Below, in pieces: positions 1 to 13,257 of a stretch of 64,000 nt of DNA. The DNA lies in NCBI GenBank assembly GCA_030323885.1, contig CM059186.1, forward strand, positions 152,925,064 to 152,989,063. Reading direction: 5' to 3'. Both the position numbers and the translations under genes were made by a program. The notes beneath the pieces were generated by a model. That model did no database searches. It worked only from the letters and a program-made list of their open reading frames with translations, and had not been told where the DNA came from. The stretch is from Branchipolynoe longqiensis. Its lineage: Eukaryota; Annelida; Polychaeta; Phyllodocida; Polynoidae. Position 1 is the first letter of the stretch; each line of letters begins with the position of its first letter.

Positions 1-39
1 TGCGTGCGCGTTGACGCTGATGGGGAGAGTGCAACCTAC

Positions 40-145
40 GGTGTTGTTTCGTTGATGGGCATGTATTCACTGTTGAGGTTCCAGTACTCGTTGAAGAAGA
101 CAATCGGGTAATAGTGGTGGGGCATGTCCGGCACATACTCGATGT
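40..145 (-). CDS. CLPTM1: CLPTM1 coding exon 7
   Basis: The exon is 106 nt between acceptor ttttgcag and donor gtaggt. It encodes IEYVPDMPHHYYPIVFFNEYW, then LNSEYMPINET. The TAG seen when the frame is read on past position 40 is inside the donor gtaggt and is therefore intronic. The next exon is outside the window. Confidence 0.93.
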
Positions 146-3100
146 CTGCAAAATATAACAATGCAGGAAATCAGACAGCTGTGCTGTGTGGATATATATA
201 ACATTTTCAGCGGTACAATGAGTGTAGGTGGTGTGAGGCAGTTTAAATGCAAAGCACCAGAACTAGGATCCAGCTCTCTGTGGTAATACTAATACTGTTA
301 CTTCTGCCTACCAGGAAACGCATTTGCATGAAATCTATGCCGTAAACAGTTTGCTGGGGTTTTCCATCGTGGCAACCCGATTTCCCACTGAGCCACATTA
401 TCCTGATACTGAGTTACCCTGTCCGTGGCCTATCCTAGAAATGCTGACTGCCAGGCTAGGTAGGTAGCGACAAGTATAAATTTGGTAAGTCATTGGATTG
501 ACCCGGCTGGTATTCAAGCGCCCAACCTTCTACATGGGAAGCCTGCGCGCTACTCATTCGGCCATCGCATCCGGTCATGATGAGAACATAAAACAAAGCC
601 TGTACGTACAGTCATCCAGTGGCGCCGGCACGGAGCCGTTCACCCACGGGGTGTGGTCGTCTATCAAATTGATCGTCATGTTTGGGTGCCAGTGTGACAG
701 GATTTCCAACGTCTTGCTCTCGTTCTGAGCCTGCAAATGAAAGTCCCAAATAAACATGTCAGCCTGTAGGCTTCAGATGTAGTGATATTAGTGAAAAGGG
801 AACATTAACAATAACAAAATATATAGAATTAATAATAAATTTAAAAAAAATGTTATGACTTCTTTGAAAAAACTAGTGAGGCGATAAAAGCAAGTAACAA
901 GAGATGAAGATTTGAAAGTCTTGCATTATATTCATATAAATACGTTATGTAAACATGATACATTCAACTGTAATTGTAAGGCAATGATGGTAGAAATGTC
1001 TCACTGTAATGTCAATAGCAGGGCTTGCCTTTCCCTAAAACTGTCAGTTTCCCATTTGTGACCTTCATAAGCGTCTTTGGACACATATTTGATTGTATGC
1101 TTTTATACCGTGTGTAAAAGCGATGGTTGAATGAAAATGGACAGAATACAAGTTGAAACACTCCTCGTCGTGAATATGACCGTTGCTGCTGACATGGCGT
1201 AAAACAACAACCAATCAATCAGTTTCCCGGTTAGCCGAGTAGTGAAGACACCTGACTACAGATAGCAGTCATGTTATCGGACACTTTGTGGCACACACTG
1301 TCGCAAAAACACGCCATGCTGGCGGTTAGTCGTCAAAACTGTGTTATCAAAATAAATAGTGATAACAAATGTGTCAACATCACTCCATGACAGGAGAGTT
1401 CCATAGCGGTCAGTGCTGTCACACTGTGAGTACATGAGAGTGCTTGGGGGCGATGTGCTCAAAACAGACATTCGATCATTTGGGAGGAAAGTGGCTTTTT
1501 GATCATAAATATAGCATATCAAAATTAAAAGTGGAAATTTACTCTGAGCGATATGAGGTTCACAACACTGATACAGTGATAGCAGAATGTTCTTTGAGAT
1601 AGAGTCAGTACTGAACGTGATGTCGGAGAGAAGGAAAAAAGGTGAATATCGACAGTGAGATGGGCGATAAAAGAACCACCACAATGCTAGAGGAACACTC
1701 TCCAGGCCCAAGGATGGTGTGTACTGACTGGTCAGAGGAATGTAGCTAGGATAGTGCTTGGAGAGTATTGGGTAAAATTCAACGCAAAAGATCGGGGGGG
1801 GGGGGGCGGGCTAGGGTCGTAGGGAGAGGAAGTTGGCATGGGGGAACGAGGGGTGGGGGGATGGGTGGAGCCGAGCTCACAACATGGATGGAGGGTGCGG
1901 ATGGGGGGTGGGGGGAATGCATTAATTGTATGAAAGGTAGCACAAAAAAAAAAGAAAAAAAGAGGTCAGTACAGGGCAGTCCTGGTTTGGGCATGGTCTT
2001 CATTTTTAATACATGGTAGTGAGCAACCAGAATTTCTAATTGAAACAAACGTGACATTATTTGTAATCAAAGGAACGCGAATATTCAAACAGAAACCACA
2101 CAAATAACCACATATGTGATATGGCATGCATATTTACCCAAGTGTCATTTCTCTACAAAGTGAGGAGGTTGTGGGTTTTTGGGTGTTTTGTTTTTTTTAA
2201 AGGAAAAAAAAAATATAGATACAAATATGAATGTTACATATAAAACATATATGCATGCATTTAGTTTTTGCTACACCTCTTGAGCAACAGATAACTCTCC
2301 CTCTGTCCACATATATATGCATACATTTATCTGTTTATATATATATCTATCTAATTAAATATATATTTATCTATTTATATATACACATAAAATTAAGAAG
2401 TATTTATATTTGTTGATTAACCCATAGAAATTTAAATCTTAGACAATTGTTCTCCTTGCTTCCACTGCTCCCGGCCCTATCCTAGTAATGCTCAGTGCCA
2501 GGCTATGTAGCAGAAAGTAACAATTTTGTTGGTGAGTGCTCTATTCATGCAGCTAAATCACATGCGCGACCTTTTTACCATGTGAAGCATAAATACATTT
2601 AGCAGTTTAAAAAAAAAAGAAAAATCAGACTACATTGTCTCTTGTAAATTTAGCTATGTTTTTTAGTTCAATTTTGCTGTCATTTGACACAAATTTAACC
2701 ATTTTAAAATTGTGTCTGAGATCATTGTTGCTGTCATTTGACACAAATCTCACCGTTTCAGATTTTCGTGTAAAAATATAAATCAAGATTGGCATTTCTT
2801 TCGTGAAGCAAAAGTGACGGAATAAAATTCACCAACTTTTCAGCATGAATACAGTCTTCCATCACATCATCAATCGCTGCGACTACTTTAGCTGACTTAC
2901 CCCAAAATGCTGCTATATTCTCAGTGCGTCACTTACCCGTATGAGGTCTGGGTGTGCATCTGTAGTTCCCGTTAACAGGTTGATTGTGTTGTGGAACCGC
3001 CTCTTCTTGAACTTATTCAATTCTGAAAAGGACAACCAATTAGTCAAATGACTGTCATAAAGTACGAAATACTTGTCCGAAGTCTAGTAGTACAGATGAA

Positions 3101-6100
3101 ATTCAGACCAACTATGCCCTCCTCTTCCACACATACCCAATTGAGACGACAAATATGTAATATATAATGAACGAACAAACTAACGCCCTCTGTCAGCACC
3201 ACTCCCTCCCTCTCATACACATACCTCCACATTCACACAGAGTGTGGGAGATGATGCTGAGCGAGATACAGACAAGTTACATTGGGTGTGAGTGAGTCAG
3301 ACAACTTCGGATATTTATACAAGTATGATTTGTTTTGCCTATATTTTTTTTTAAGAATTGTTTTAAGAAGAGGACAACATTTCACAAAAATCACACAACC
3401 ATACATACTAGTAAAGTATTTACTAGCGCTGTGAGCAGCATAATTACTCACGCTTGGTTTTTTTAACAGTGTCTGCTTGAATATAGTTGTCTTTGTCGCC
3501 TGGATCTGGGGACCTGCCTGACCTGACCAGGTAAACGTGCATGTAAATCGACGACTTGTTGGCCATCAGCCGCTGAAAATAAGCAAAGTATTTAAAGCAT
3601 CTAAAGAATGGATGAAGACAGCAGGATCCGTACATGTGAAGATTTGGAATTCAAGGATATTTCAAGGCTCTTTTTGATAGGAATTCAAGACTATTTTCAT
3701 TTGGATTTTGGGTCGGGGGTGGCGGGGGGGGGGGGGGAGAAACAATGACGAATGGTGATTTCAGACTAAATTAGATCAGTGGGGACAGTTTAATGGAATT
3801 CAAAGCTTTTCAAGACCAATTACCCAAAATAGGTATAAATTCAAGGCTTTTCAAGGCCTTGAAATGGGGTAAATGAAGTGAAGACTTTCCAGGCCTCGTA
3901 CGGACCCAGTGAATCTGGCCAAAATAAAGCAGACATTTTTGGCGAGGAATCTGTAAATAATCACGAACACTGAAAACAGAATGCTACTTCAATAATAGTA
4001 TCCTTATCCTAGTAATTACTGTCTTACATGATCCAATATCATGAAATTTCCGTTAAAATGGAGATATTCTCCTGCAAGCTTAGTACTGTCAGGGAATAGT
4101 GGAAAATTCCCGTAAGTCAGGTTTCATACGGTATTCTGAAAGCACTATCCTAGCTCCATTCTACTAATCAGTCAATACAGACTACCCTTGGAGAGCGTTC
4201 CACTGTCCTTGTTGTGACTGCCCATGCTGCCAATTTCACATTATGGTGATATGCATATATGCATACACTTAGAAAACCAAAGGCATTTAATTGGAATGGG
4301 AGGTAAACTTTAACAGAATTATTTGCTTATTTTTTAACTCAAGAGACTGAAATTGGCCTTTTTCTCAGTTGCTGACAAATATTATTTGTTTAGTTTTTAA
4401 ATATTTTATTTGCAGTGCCACAGTTGGCAAGGGAGTGAACTAGACTCGCTACTGCCTGCATCACTCCTTGAACTGGCTGTCTGCACCGCTGTGTTAACTT
4501 ATCCGCTTTCTCTTTCTTTTCAGAGACAAAAATTTGTACTTTTCCACCCATTCAAAGTTGTCGACAAAATTATTTGTTTATTTTTTATATATACAGATTT
4601 TTTAAACTCACCTCAGAGACTGGAATTTGTCCCTTTTTCACAAAGTTTCCGTCGCCATTCAGGCCAGCCGTCCAGTCGCCATACACCAGGTCCTCGTGCT
4701 TCCAGAACAGTGCGGCCGGGTTCTTGAAGTCCCTGAAGGTTCTAGTTTCTGAAATATACACATACAAGTCCTGAAAAGAGAAAGCGGATAAGTTAACAAC
4801 AGTTCAGACGGCCAGTTCAAAGACAGCGATGCAGGCAGCAGCGAGTCTAGTTCGCTCCGCTGCCAACTGTGGCGCTGCCAACTGTGGTGCTGCAAACAAA
4901 GCCGTCCAATTTCCATGAGATCATAAGCCAAATGAGGTTAGATTCTTAGTGTACACTTCTTCCTCAGAAATTATTGTAGGAGAGGGAAGTTTTTCCTTGT
5001 TCAACCCACCATCCATATATTATTTATCGTAAAACCTAAATTTAACATTTTTGTGAATATGACCCACCACCGACGACAATGATAAATTATCTGAATTTAA
5101 TAAGAGTTCTTTAATAATTGTTTACCAAAGTAAGAACAAGTTCGGGCAAATGTTGAGTGCATGCATCTGCAGTGCTTGACACTTGTGGTGTATTGGTATA
5201 AATAAATTAGTTAATACATCTTAAAATATCTCGTAAAACAAAAGTGTTCCAAAAATGACTTCTATTTGCCAGTAGCACTCCTATCACAGCACACCGATGA
5301 ATTTATATAATTTTCAAGATCCACAAGCCATACATTGTGTTGATATATAGTATAGTTATACGAGTCTTACCTTGGTACAGATGATGGATAACTGTTGTTT
5401 TACCGAGGTATAAGCCTCGGATAGATGTGGGCTAGGGAGAGGTAAGCACGTCCGGTACCAGCAATCTTAACCTACTTATTGAGGATAAAAATGACTTTCA
5501 AACAATGGATACTATTACTTTACCGAAAAGGTACACCAACGGAATAGATGTGGCAGGGTGTGGCGGGAGGGCCCTAGCCCACATCTATCCGAGGCTTATA
5601 CCTCGGTAAAACAACAGTTATCCATCATCTGTACCAAGGTAAGACTCGTATAACTATACTATTTTACCTCGGTAAACAGCCTCAGGCTAGCCTCAGGCTA
5701 GGGAGACCTTTACATAATTCATTTTTATCCTTAATATCATTCTTTCTTATTATTATAACATTCTAAATTTTTGTTCTCACCTATTCTTGTTAGTTGGCGA
5801 GAAGACGCTTTGCAACGCCGGTAGGCTTTTCTAGTCGTTTATTATAATGTTTTGCAAACGACTTAGCCGTCTTCCAGCCTGCATGCGCTATTATTCTTTT
5901 CACAGAAATACCAAGCACCCGTGCCTTGGAGACCATGGCTCCTCTAGTTGAGTGGGAAGAGTATTTACTCGTATCCACTCCAGCCAATTTCAACACCGTA
6001 ATTGTCCATCTGGCAAGTGTGTCTCGTGAAATCGCCTTATGTGGCTTTATAAAGCTCACTAATAGTTGTTGTGATGCACGTAAATCCTTTGTCTTGTATA

Positions 6101-9100
6101 TATAAGCCCGTATGGCCGACACAACACATAATTTCCGATCATTCGGAAAACAGTCTAAGTGAACCGTTGATAAAGGGTCACCTAACGTGTTCGATTTAAG
6201 CAATTTTTCTAAATCAAACGTAGCTTGTTGCTTGTCTATTTCTAATCCAGTTAAGGATAAAGCAACAATCGTCTGTCCTCTGTGTCCGGTTACTAACAAT
6301 AACAGGACCGCGACCTTAAAACCTAACTGTTTTATATCTAACCACGAGTTGTGAGGCCAAGCCTGAAACAACTTAAATACTATAGAAACATCCCAAAACC
6401 GACTATACTTTGGTTTTGGAGGATTCCTTTGATAAATTGAACGAAGTAAATAACAAATAACATGATGTTTTCCAACTGTTTCGCCATCAATTCTAGGTAA
6501 TATAATTGATAACGCACACCTCGCCGCATTAATCGATCCAAAGGAAAGTCCTTCATCCTCTAGAGAACGAAGAAACCGAGCTACTTGTGAAATCTTTGGA
6601 TTTGTTGGCTTAACTTTCATTAACAAACAATGTACACCCCATTTCTTTAAATAGGTTGTATACATTTTGACAGTTCCTGGCCTCCAGGCATCCGATACTA
6701 TCCTATCCTCAGTAATTCTGTCCAATCCAAATTGCTGTAGCTGCTTCCTTAGAAAAGGAATGCCAATAGGGGCGTCGTTGACACGTCGCCGTGAACCACT
6801 AGCGGTCCGTGGTGCGTCAGATTCCCGAGTTTTCTTGGGAATCGTATACGATCTTTTGCCAGTTGTGAAACTGCTGGCAGCCAAGGTTGCGTGTCCCAAT
6901 CGGGCACCACCAGTATCGCATGTGTCCCTTCCAAGCCGATTTTTCTCACTACTCGGCTGATAATGCTAAATGGTGGGAAAATATAAAAATAATTATTTTC
7001 CCAGGTAATAGCAAACGCATCTACTTTCCAAGCATCCGGTTCAGGATGCCAAGAAACATAACAGGGTAACTTGTTATTATTTCGTGATGCAAATAAGTCA
7101 ACTTCAGGTGTACCCCATTTTTCACAAACGAAGTTAAACAAATGTGTAGAGAGAGACCACTCTAAATGGTCATGGAAATTTCTACTTTTATAATCTGCAA
7201 GTGTATTTTGTGACCCTGGAATATGCGCTACAGTCAGCCAGACTTGTTGAGCCTGTGCCCAGTTCCAAATCAGTTTAGATAACTGATTGCAAGACTTTGA
7301 TTTGGTTCCACCCATGTTACGAATATATGCCATGGCAGTAGTATTATCAGTTAGTATTCTAACCTGTGATTTATTTATCTTTACTAAACTACGTAAGCCC
7401 AGATAAATAGCACGCAATTCTAGTGCATTAATATAGTCTGATTTTTCATCATCAAGCCATCTACCTCCTGTTGTGACCCCATCTCGATGAGCTCCCCAAC
7501 CTTCTAACGAAGCATCAGTAGTAATTACTGTATTAGGTTCCGCCATGCGGATTGGATTTGGTGAACTTGCTATATGTTGCATCCACCATCCAATATCCTG
7601 TAACCCTTCTTGCGAAATAAACATCTTTCGCTCAAAATTGCCTTTAGTTCGTGTTAACGCTAAATTTTTATCTATTTCTAGCGACTTAATATGGGCCTTC
7701 CCATATAACACAGCAGGTGCATATGAGGTCATTATGCCAATAAGAACAGCAACCTGTCTAATTTTTGGCTTTGATAACTTAATAAGCTGAGTCGCTGTAG
7801 TCATAAACTTAATTAGTTTTTGTTCTGTTATCGACACTGTAAGGGACTGTGTATCCAGAATAAACCCTAAACATTTAAGTTGTTTTGTTGGTTTAAACAC
7901 TGACTTTTGTTGATGTACATAAAACCCCAATTTAGTGAGTAATGCACATAAATCCAAAACTGCATTCACACAACCAATTTGTGTTGATGCTATAATAAAA
8001 GAATCATCTATGTATGGAAACATTATATGACCCTTCCTCGCCATTACCGAGAAAACAGGTTTAAGCAATTTAGTAAATAAACGTGGCGCACAAGCTAAGC
8101 CATTCGGCATACAGGTAAACTCATAGAGTTGGTTATCCCAAATAAATCGAAGAAATTTTCGGTATTGTTCCATTATGGGAAGCGTATAATATGCATCCTG
8201 TAAATCAACACTAGCCATCCACGCATCTGGTGTAATCAGATCCCGTGCCGTATCTAGAGAGAACATTTTAAAATGTCGATATTCCACCCTTTTATTAAGG
8301 ATTGTTAAATCCAGGATCATTCGAACATCACCATTAGGCTTCGGTCTCGAGAAAATGTTTGAAATAAACTGTCCTGAACAGTGTGTCACTTTTTGTATAA
8401 TTCCTTTCTCAAAGAATTTATGTACCTGTTTAGTTAGTGCGTCTCGTTCAACTGGTTGAATGTTATATGGAAAAGGTATTATACTTTGTACAGGAATTTG
8501 TGTAAAAGGAATTTGAACACCCCTAACTATTTCTATAATTTCTTGGTCACTAGTAATTTTGTGCCACTCAGAAATATGATTACTAATATTACCAGCCACA
8601 AAGTTGCTTACAGTTTGTGTGTTTTTAGAGGCTGCAGGGACTTGTAAAGTTTGTGTTTGGACCTCTACTTGGACCCGCCCCTGGGGAAAGGTCTCGACGA
8701 GTTGAACCCTCGACCTATTGGCCGTGCGGTGTTGTCGGTCCAGCCTGGGCGAGCGCCCCGGCCCCGAAACCCTTGACCGAAGTTTGAACTCGGTCTGGTT
8801 CCTCTGGTGAACCGTCGTGGACGAAAATCCCCTCGTGACTTTTTGAAACGAGGAACTTCCTGTTTCTTCTTGCCATCCATGTTTTTGCCACTCTTGGCTG
8901 CAGTCTCTACCTCTTTATAGAGGTATTGTAGTTGACCGCCAAACATCTTGGTATTATCTAAAGGTTTCCCTTTAATCGGCTCTGGAGCAAGATAGAGCGT
9001 AAACTCCTTCCCCTCATTATCGGTAACCTTCTTAGAGCGAGCCACTTCTTTGCCAGCATCTGTGCAAACTGACTTGAAGACATTTTCATATCTTCGAAAC

Positions 9101-12100
9101 GACAGGTAATTACCTGCCGCCGCTAGTACTGCAATGCCTTTGTCCATTGTCTTAGCCAAAGACGAGAACTTATTTTCACTCTGCATCCTATTAGCCACAG
9201 GAACAATAGCTGTTAGGGTAGCCAACACTGCCTTATGCACTGTGTGCAACACATCCTCAAACTTCTTACGGTCATCCGTCATATTGACATCCCGATCCAT
9301 CTCTTTAATGATGGAGTTGGGAACACCCTTTATGCCTGTTAACTCATCTCCTAACTTGGAGATAACCTCCGCCGGTTTGAACGTGCGAAAATGACCATTC
9401 ACGGTCTCGCGCATAAGCGTAGTGGTTTTAACCCGCTTAGCCTTTGGCTTCTCCACCTTCTTAGCCACTTTAGTGCCAATGTCCGCATAGACCCCTTCAT
9501 AAACGGTGTCTGAGTCTGATTCCGTAGAAGTAGACTCAGTGGACGACTCAGAAGAAGAATATTTCCTCTTCCTCTTCTTCTTTTTGGACTTAGTCTTCCG
9601 CTTTTTGCGCAAACCAGACTCTGCCCGCTCCTTGGTGAATTCATCACCCGAAGAAATCACCTGTTTCTTCTTCTTCCTCCGTTTAGGAGAAGGAGGAGGA
9701 GGAGCCTTAAGCTCCACCGCCGAGTCTGTGTCCAAGAAATCCTCAAATGAATCCTCTTGGACACTCGGCCTACGCCGCTTCCGAGACACAGGCGATTTGG
9801 CAGTCAAGATGTGGCTTTCCAATCTTGCAAAGCGAGCCTCCCAATCTGGAGGCGCAGGCACATCAGGCACTGCGTCCTCGTCCGGGTCGGAGAGGATATG
9901 CGCCCGGGGCTGTGTCGACGGCCCTGCCGACAACACGGGTGAGGAGTCGTACTCCTCGTCCACTCCACTCGGAACACGCCCCTCGGCTGCTGCTGCACCG
10001 CGCTTACTCCGCTTCGTGGCCATCGGGAACTGAAACAAACATTTTTGATCAGTCCCGGTATATATATATGTCACAATATGGTTGTTTCAAACTCATTTGG
10101 ACATCTATTGGTGTTAAAGAACGTGTTTATACCGTTATAACACAGGCGTAATAAGCTAAATTTGTGCGTGGGTTGTGGTCAAGCCCAAACCTTACGCGGG
10201 GTCGGGACCAGTGTATCGGCCCGCCCATCCCTCTGTTCCGCACACTTCTCCCACCTGTGACTACTACGTCAACAAGTTGGAGAAAATGCTACGAAACTCG
10301 GAGAAACGCCTGAAAAAGTTTTGTCTAGGGGAGTCTATAAAAGAAACCCAGGAGCATCTCCAACATTACTCTCTATTAGAGTACGAGAGAATTTCCACAT
10401 GAGATAGGGCGAAACCCACATCTCTACCCATAGTCACACGGTGACCCGGGTGTTGACATAACCGCTAATGACCGGTTTTGGTTCCTTCGCGAAACCCACT
10501 CGAGTGTTCTATCCTTGGTTGTTTATAACCAAATAACTCGTCCAAATTGGACCAACGAAAGTCTAAACTTTCCATATTGATGCTCTAATGCATCATAATT
10601 AAGCTAACCACAGTTTTTATTATACTTACTGCGTATTTGCTTGTATGTAGACTAATTTTGCCGGAGCAACCCAACGACACGTTATCCAGTCGTGAGTTGT
10701 ATATGCTAATTGCTGGTACCGGACGTGCTTACCTCTCCCTAGCCTGAGGCTAGCCTGAGGCTGTTTACCGAGGTAAAATATATATATATATTAAATATAT
10801 TTATAAAAATATACAATATGTTATATCTATAATAAGCCTCCTTGGCTTATTTAGTGGTTTGGTGTTTGGTATGTTGACTTGCATAATCATACTGCATATT
10901 ATTAACATGACGGAATAATTTACTAATAGATCAGTTACTGCCTAAGTAGTTCCGCGGAGCCAGCTAGCCAGAACAATACATGGCTTCGCAGAGTTCACCC
11001 AAAGCATTCAGTATATCAATGATTTATTGATCGATTGATTGGTCCTGATTTCTAGAAATTAACATGCATCAAAAGATGGTAAAATTGATGTTAAAGGGCA
11101 TAGGCAACTACAGTTACAAGAGGTGATACAGTCTAACTACCCTGAAGAATTCTAAAATCTGTTCGTCTTTTTTCAAAGGTCTTGCATGCTATTCGCATTA
11201 AAAAAATTATTAGCGTAAAGTCATGATTAAAATTCACAATCAAGTAAATGTGCTTGAGTTTCAGTGGGTGTGGACACCCATTACAGTCGGGGTTGCGGAG
11301 TTTCCTTTTTGGTTTTGGGGTGTTTTTTTCTTCTTCTGGGTTAAAAAAAAAATCAAAACCTATAGGTTAACATTTAATAAGAGTGCTACAACCGCTGTGC
11401 GTGCACACGCGTAAATAACTAGGCACCATTCTGGTCTCCTTCATGAAGATATTCGTGGACGGCATGGCAGCCATCATAGACCCGCTGGACCCGTCGGGCG
11501 CTGACTTGGGCGGGGTGGGACGTCGCAGCCAACTGCTGATGAAGTAGATGACTAGCATCCGAATGGCCAGGGTCTTGAGCATCTGCCACCCACCCGCCCG
11601 AGGCTCAGCCGGCTGTGGAGCAGCAGCTGCCACCTGCAACCATGAACCAAGAAAATCAACTTTAAAAAAAATAAAATTATCTAGTTAAAAGATTTAATCC
11701 TCCATGCCAGTGCTTTCAAGAAGTTGTGAAATAGGAGTTGGAATTGTAAAAGTAGAACTTGCAGTTTCCCGCGGCACACGCAGCACCATGGAGTATAGTC
11801 TATGTTGTGGGGAAAATAACATTTGTTTCGTTTGTTGTTGTTTTACCTCCTAGCAATATCTAAGGTTATATCAGGACGGCGGGGGGGGGGGGGGGCGGGA
11901 GGGGGAGAGAAGGCGCCGGGGGGCGGGCCCGGCCCGGGGGGAGGGGGGGGGTGGGGGGGGGAGGGTAAGGGCGGAGGGGTGGGGAGGTTCGGGGAGGGAT
12001 AGCTAAGGGGGAAGGGGGGGGGGAGGGGGGGAGGGGGGGCAGTAGGGAGTGGAGGGGGGGGGAGGCGGGGGGGAGGGGGCGGAAGGGAAGGAGAAGAGAT

Positions 12101-12448
12101 GGGGAGAGGGGGGAGGGGGAGGGGGGGGGAGAAGGGAGGGGAGGGGGGGGGGGGGGAGAGGGGGAGGGGGGGGGGGGGGGCGAGACGGCGGGTGCGGGGG
12201 GGGAGGGAGGGGGAGCGGGGGGGTGGAGGCGGGGGGCAGGGGAGGGGTGGGGGAGGGGGGGAGATGGGAGTTAGGTGGAGGGGTTGGGCGGGTGCGTGAG
12301 GGGGGCGGGGGGGGCCGAGCGGAGGGGGGGGTGGGGCGGGGAGGGGGGGAGGGGTGGGGGAGGGAGGGGTGGGGGCGGGGGGGGGGGGGGGCGGGGGGAG
12401 GGGGGGGGGGGGGGGGGGAGAGGGGGGAGGGGGGGTGGGGGGGGGGGG

Positions 12449-12487
<39 letters not shown>

Positions 12488-12538
12488 GGGGGGGGGGGGG
12501 GGGGGGGGGGTGGGGGGGAGGGGGGGGGGGGAGGGGGG

Positions 12539-12570
<32 letters not shown>

Positions 12571-13224
12571 AGGTGGGGTGGGGGAGGGGGGGGGGAGGGG
12601 GGGGGGAGGGGGGAGGAGGGGGGGGGGGGGGGGGGGGGGGGAGGGGGGTGGGGGGCGGGGGGGGGGGGGGGGGGGGGGGGAGGGGAGGGGGGAGTGGGGG
12701 GGGGGAGGGGTGGGGGAGGGGGGGGGGGGGCGGGGGGGGGGGGAGGGGGGGGAGGGGGGGGGGGGGGAGTGGGGGGGGAGGGGGGAGGGGGGGGGGGGGG
12801 GGGGAGGGGGGGGAGGGGGGGGGGGGAGTGGGGGGGCTGGGGGGGGGGGGGGCGGGGGGGGACGGGGGGAGCGGGGGGGGGGGGGGGGGGGGGGGCGGGG
12901 GGGGAGGAGGGGGGGACGGGGGGAGGAGGCGGCGGGGGGGAGGGGGGGGGGGGAGGGGGAGGGGAGTGAGGGGGGGGCAGGGGGGGGGGGGGGGGGGTGG
13001 GGGGGGGGGGGGGGGCGGTGGGGGGGGGGGGGGGGGGGGAGGGGGGGGGGGGGGGCGGGGGGGGGGGGGGGGGGGGGGGAGGGGGGGGGGGGAGGGGGGA
13101 GCGCATGGGGGAGTGGGTGGGGCAGGGGGGGGGGGGGGGGAGGGGGAGGGAGGAGGGGGGGAGGGGGGGGCGGGGGGGGGGACGGGGGGGGGCGGGGGGG
13201 GGGGGGGGGGTGGGAGGGGAAGGG

Positions 13225-13257
<33 letters not shown>

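Larger units (their letters stand above)
5349..10779 (-). mobile_element. DIRS-type tyrosine-recombinase retrotransposon, apparently full length
   Basis: The element runs on the minus strand, in the same orientation as CLPTM1, inside intron 2. It has three uninterrupted ORFs in DIRS order: gag-like, RT-RNase H with a DIRS C-terminal domain, and tyrosine recombinase overlapping the RT ORF. Its ends are defined by an internal complementary region at 5572-5706, which is the exact reverse complement of the right end (10734-10779) joined to the left end (5349-5437). DIRS elements are known to carry such a region and to integrate through a circular intermediate without target duplication; none is seen here. 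Intact ORFs and perfect repeats suggest a young insertion. Confidence 0.95.

Noticed and set aside
36..40. In-frame TAG at the end of the last CLPTM1 exon
   Set aside because: It lies in the splice donor gtaggt, so it is intronic.
1274..1711. 145-codon minus-strand ORF in intron 5
   Set aside because: No recognisable domain or splice borders, and it does not fit the CLPTM1 exon series.
1768..2057. Gly- and Pro-rich overlapping frames
   Set aside because: Artefact of a G-rich low-complexity patch.
10175..10402. 75-codon plus-strand ORF in the DIRS leader
   Set aside because: It is antisense to the element with no recognisable domain; probably chance.
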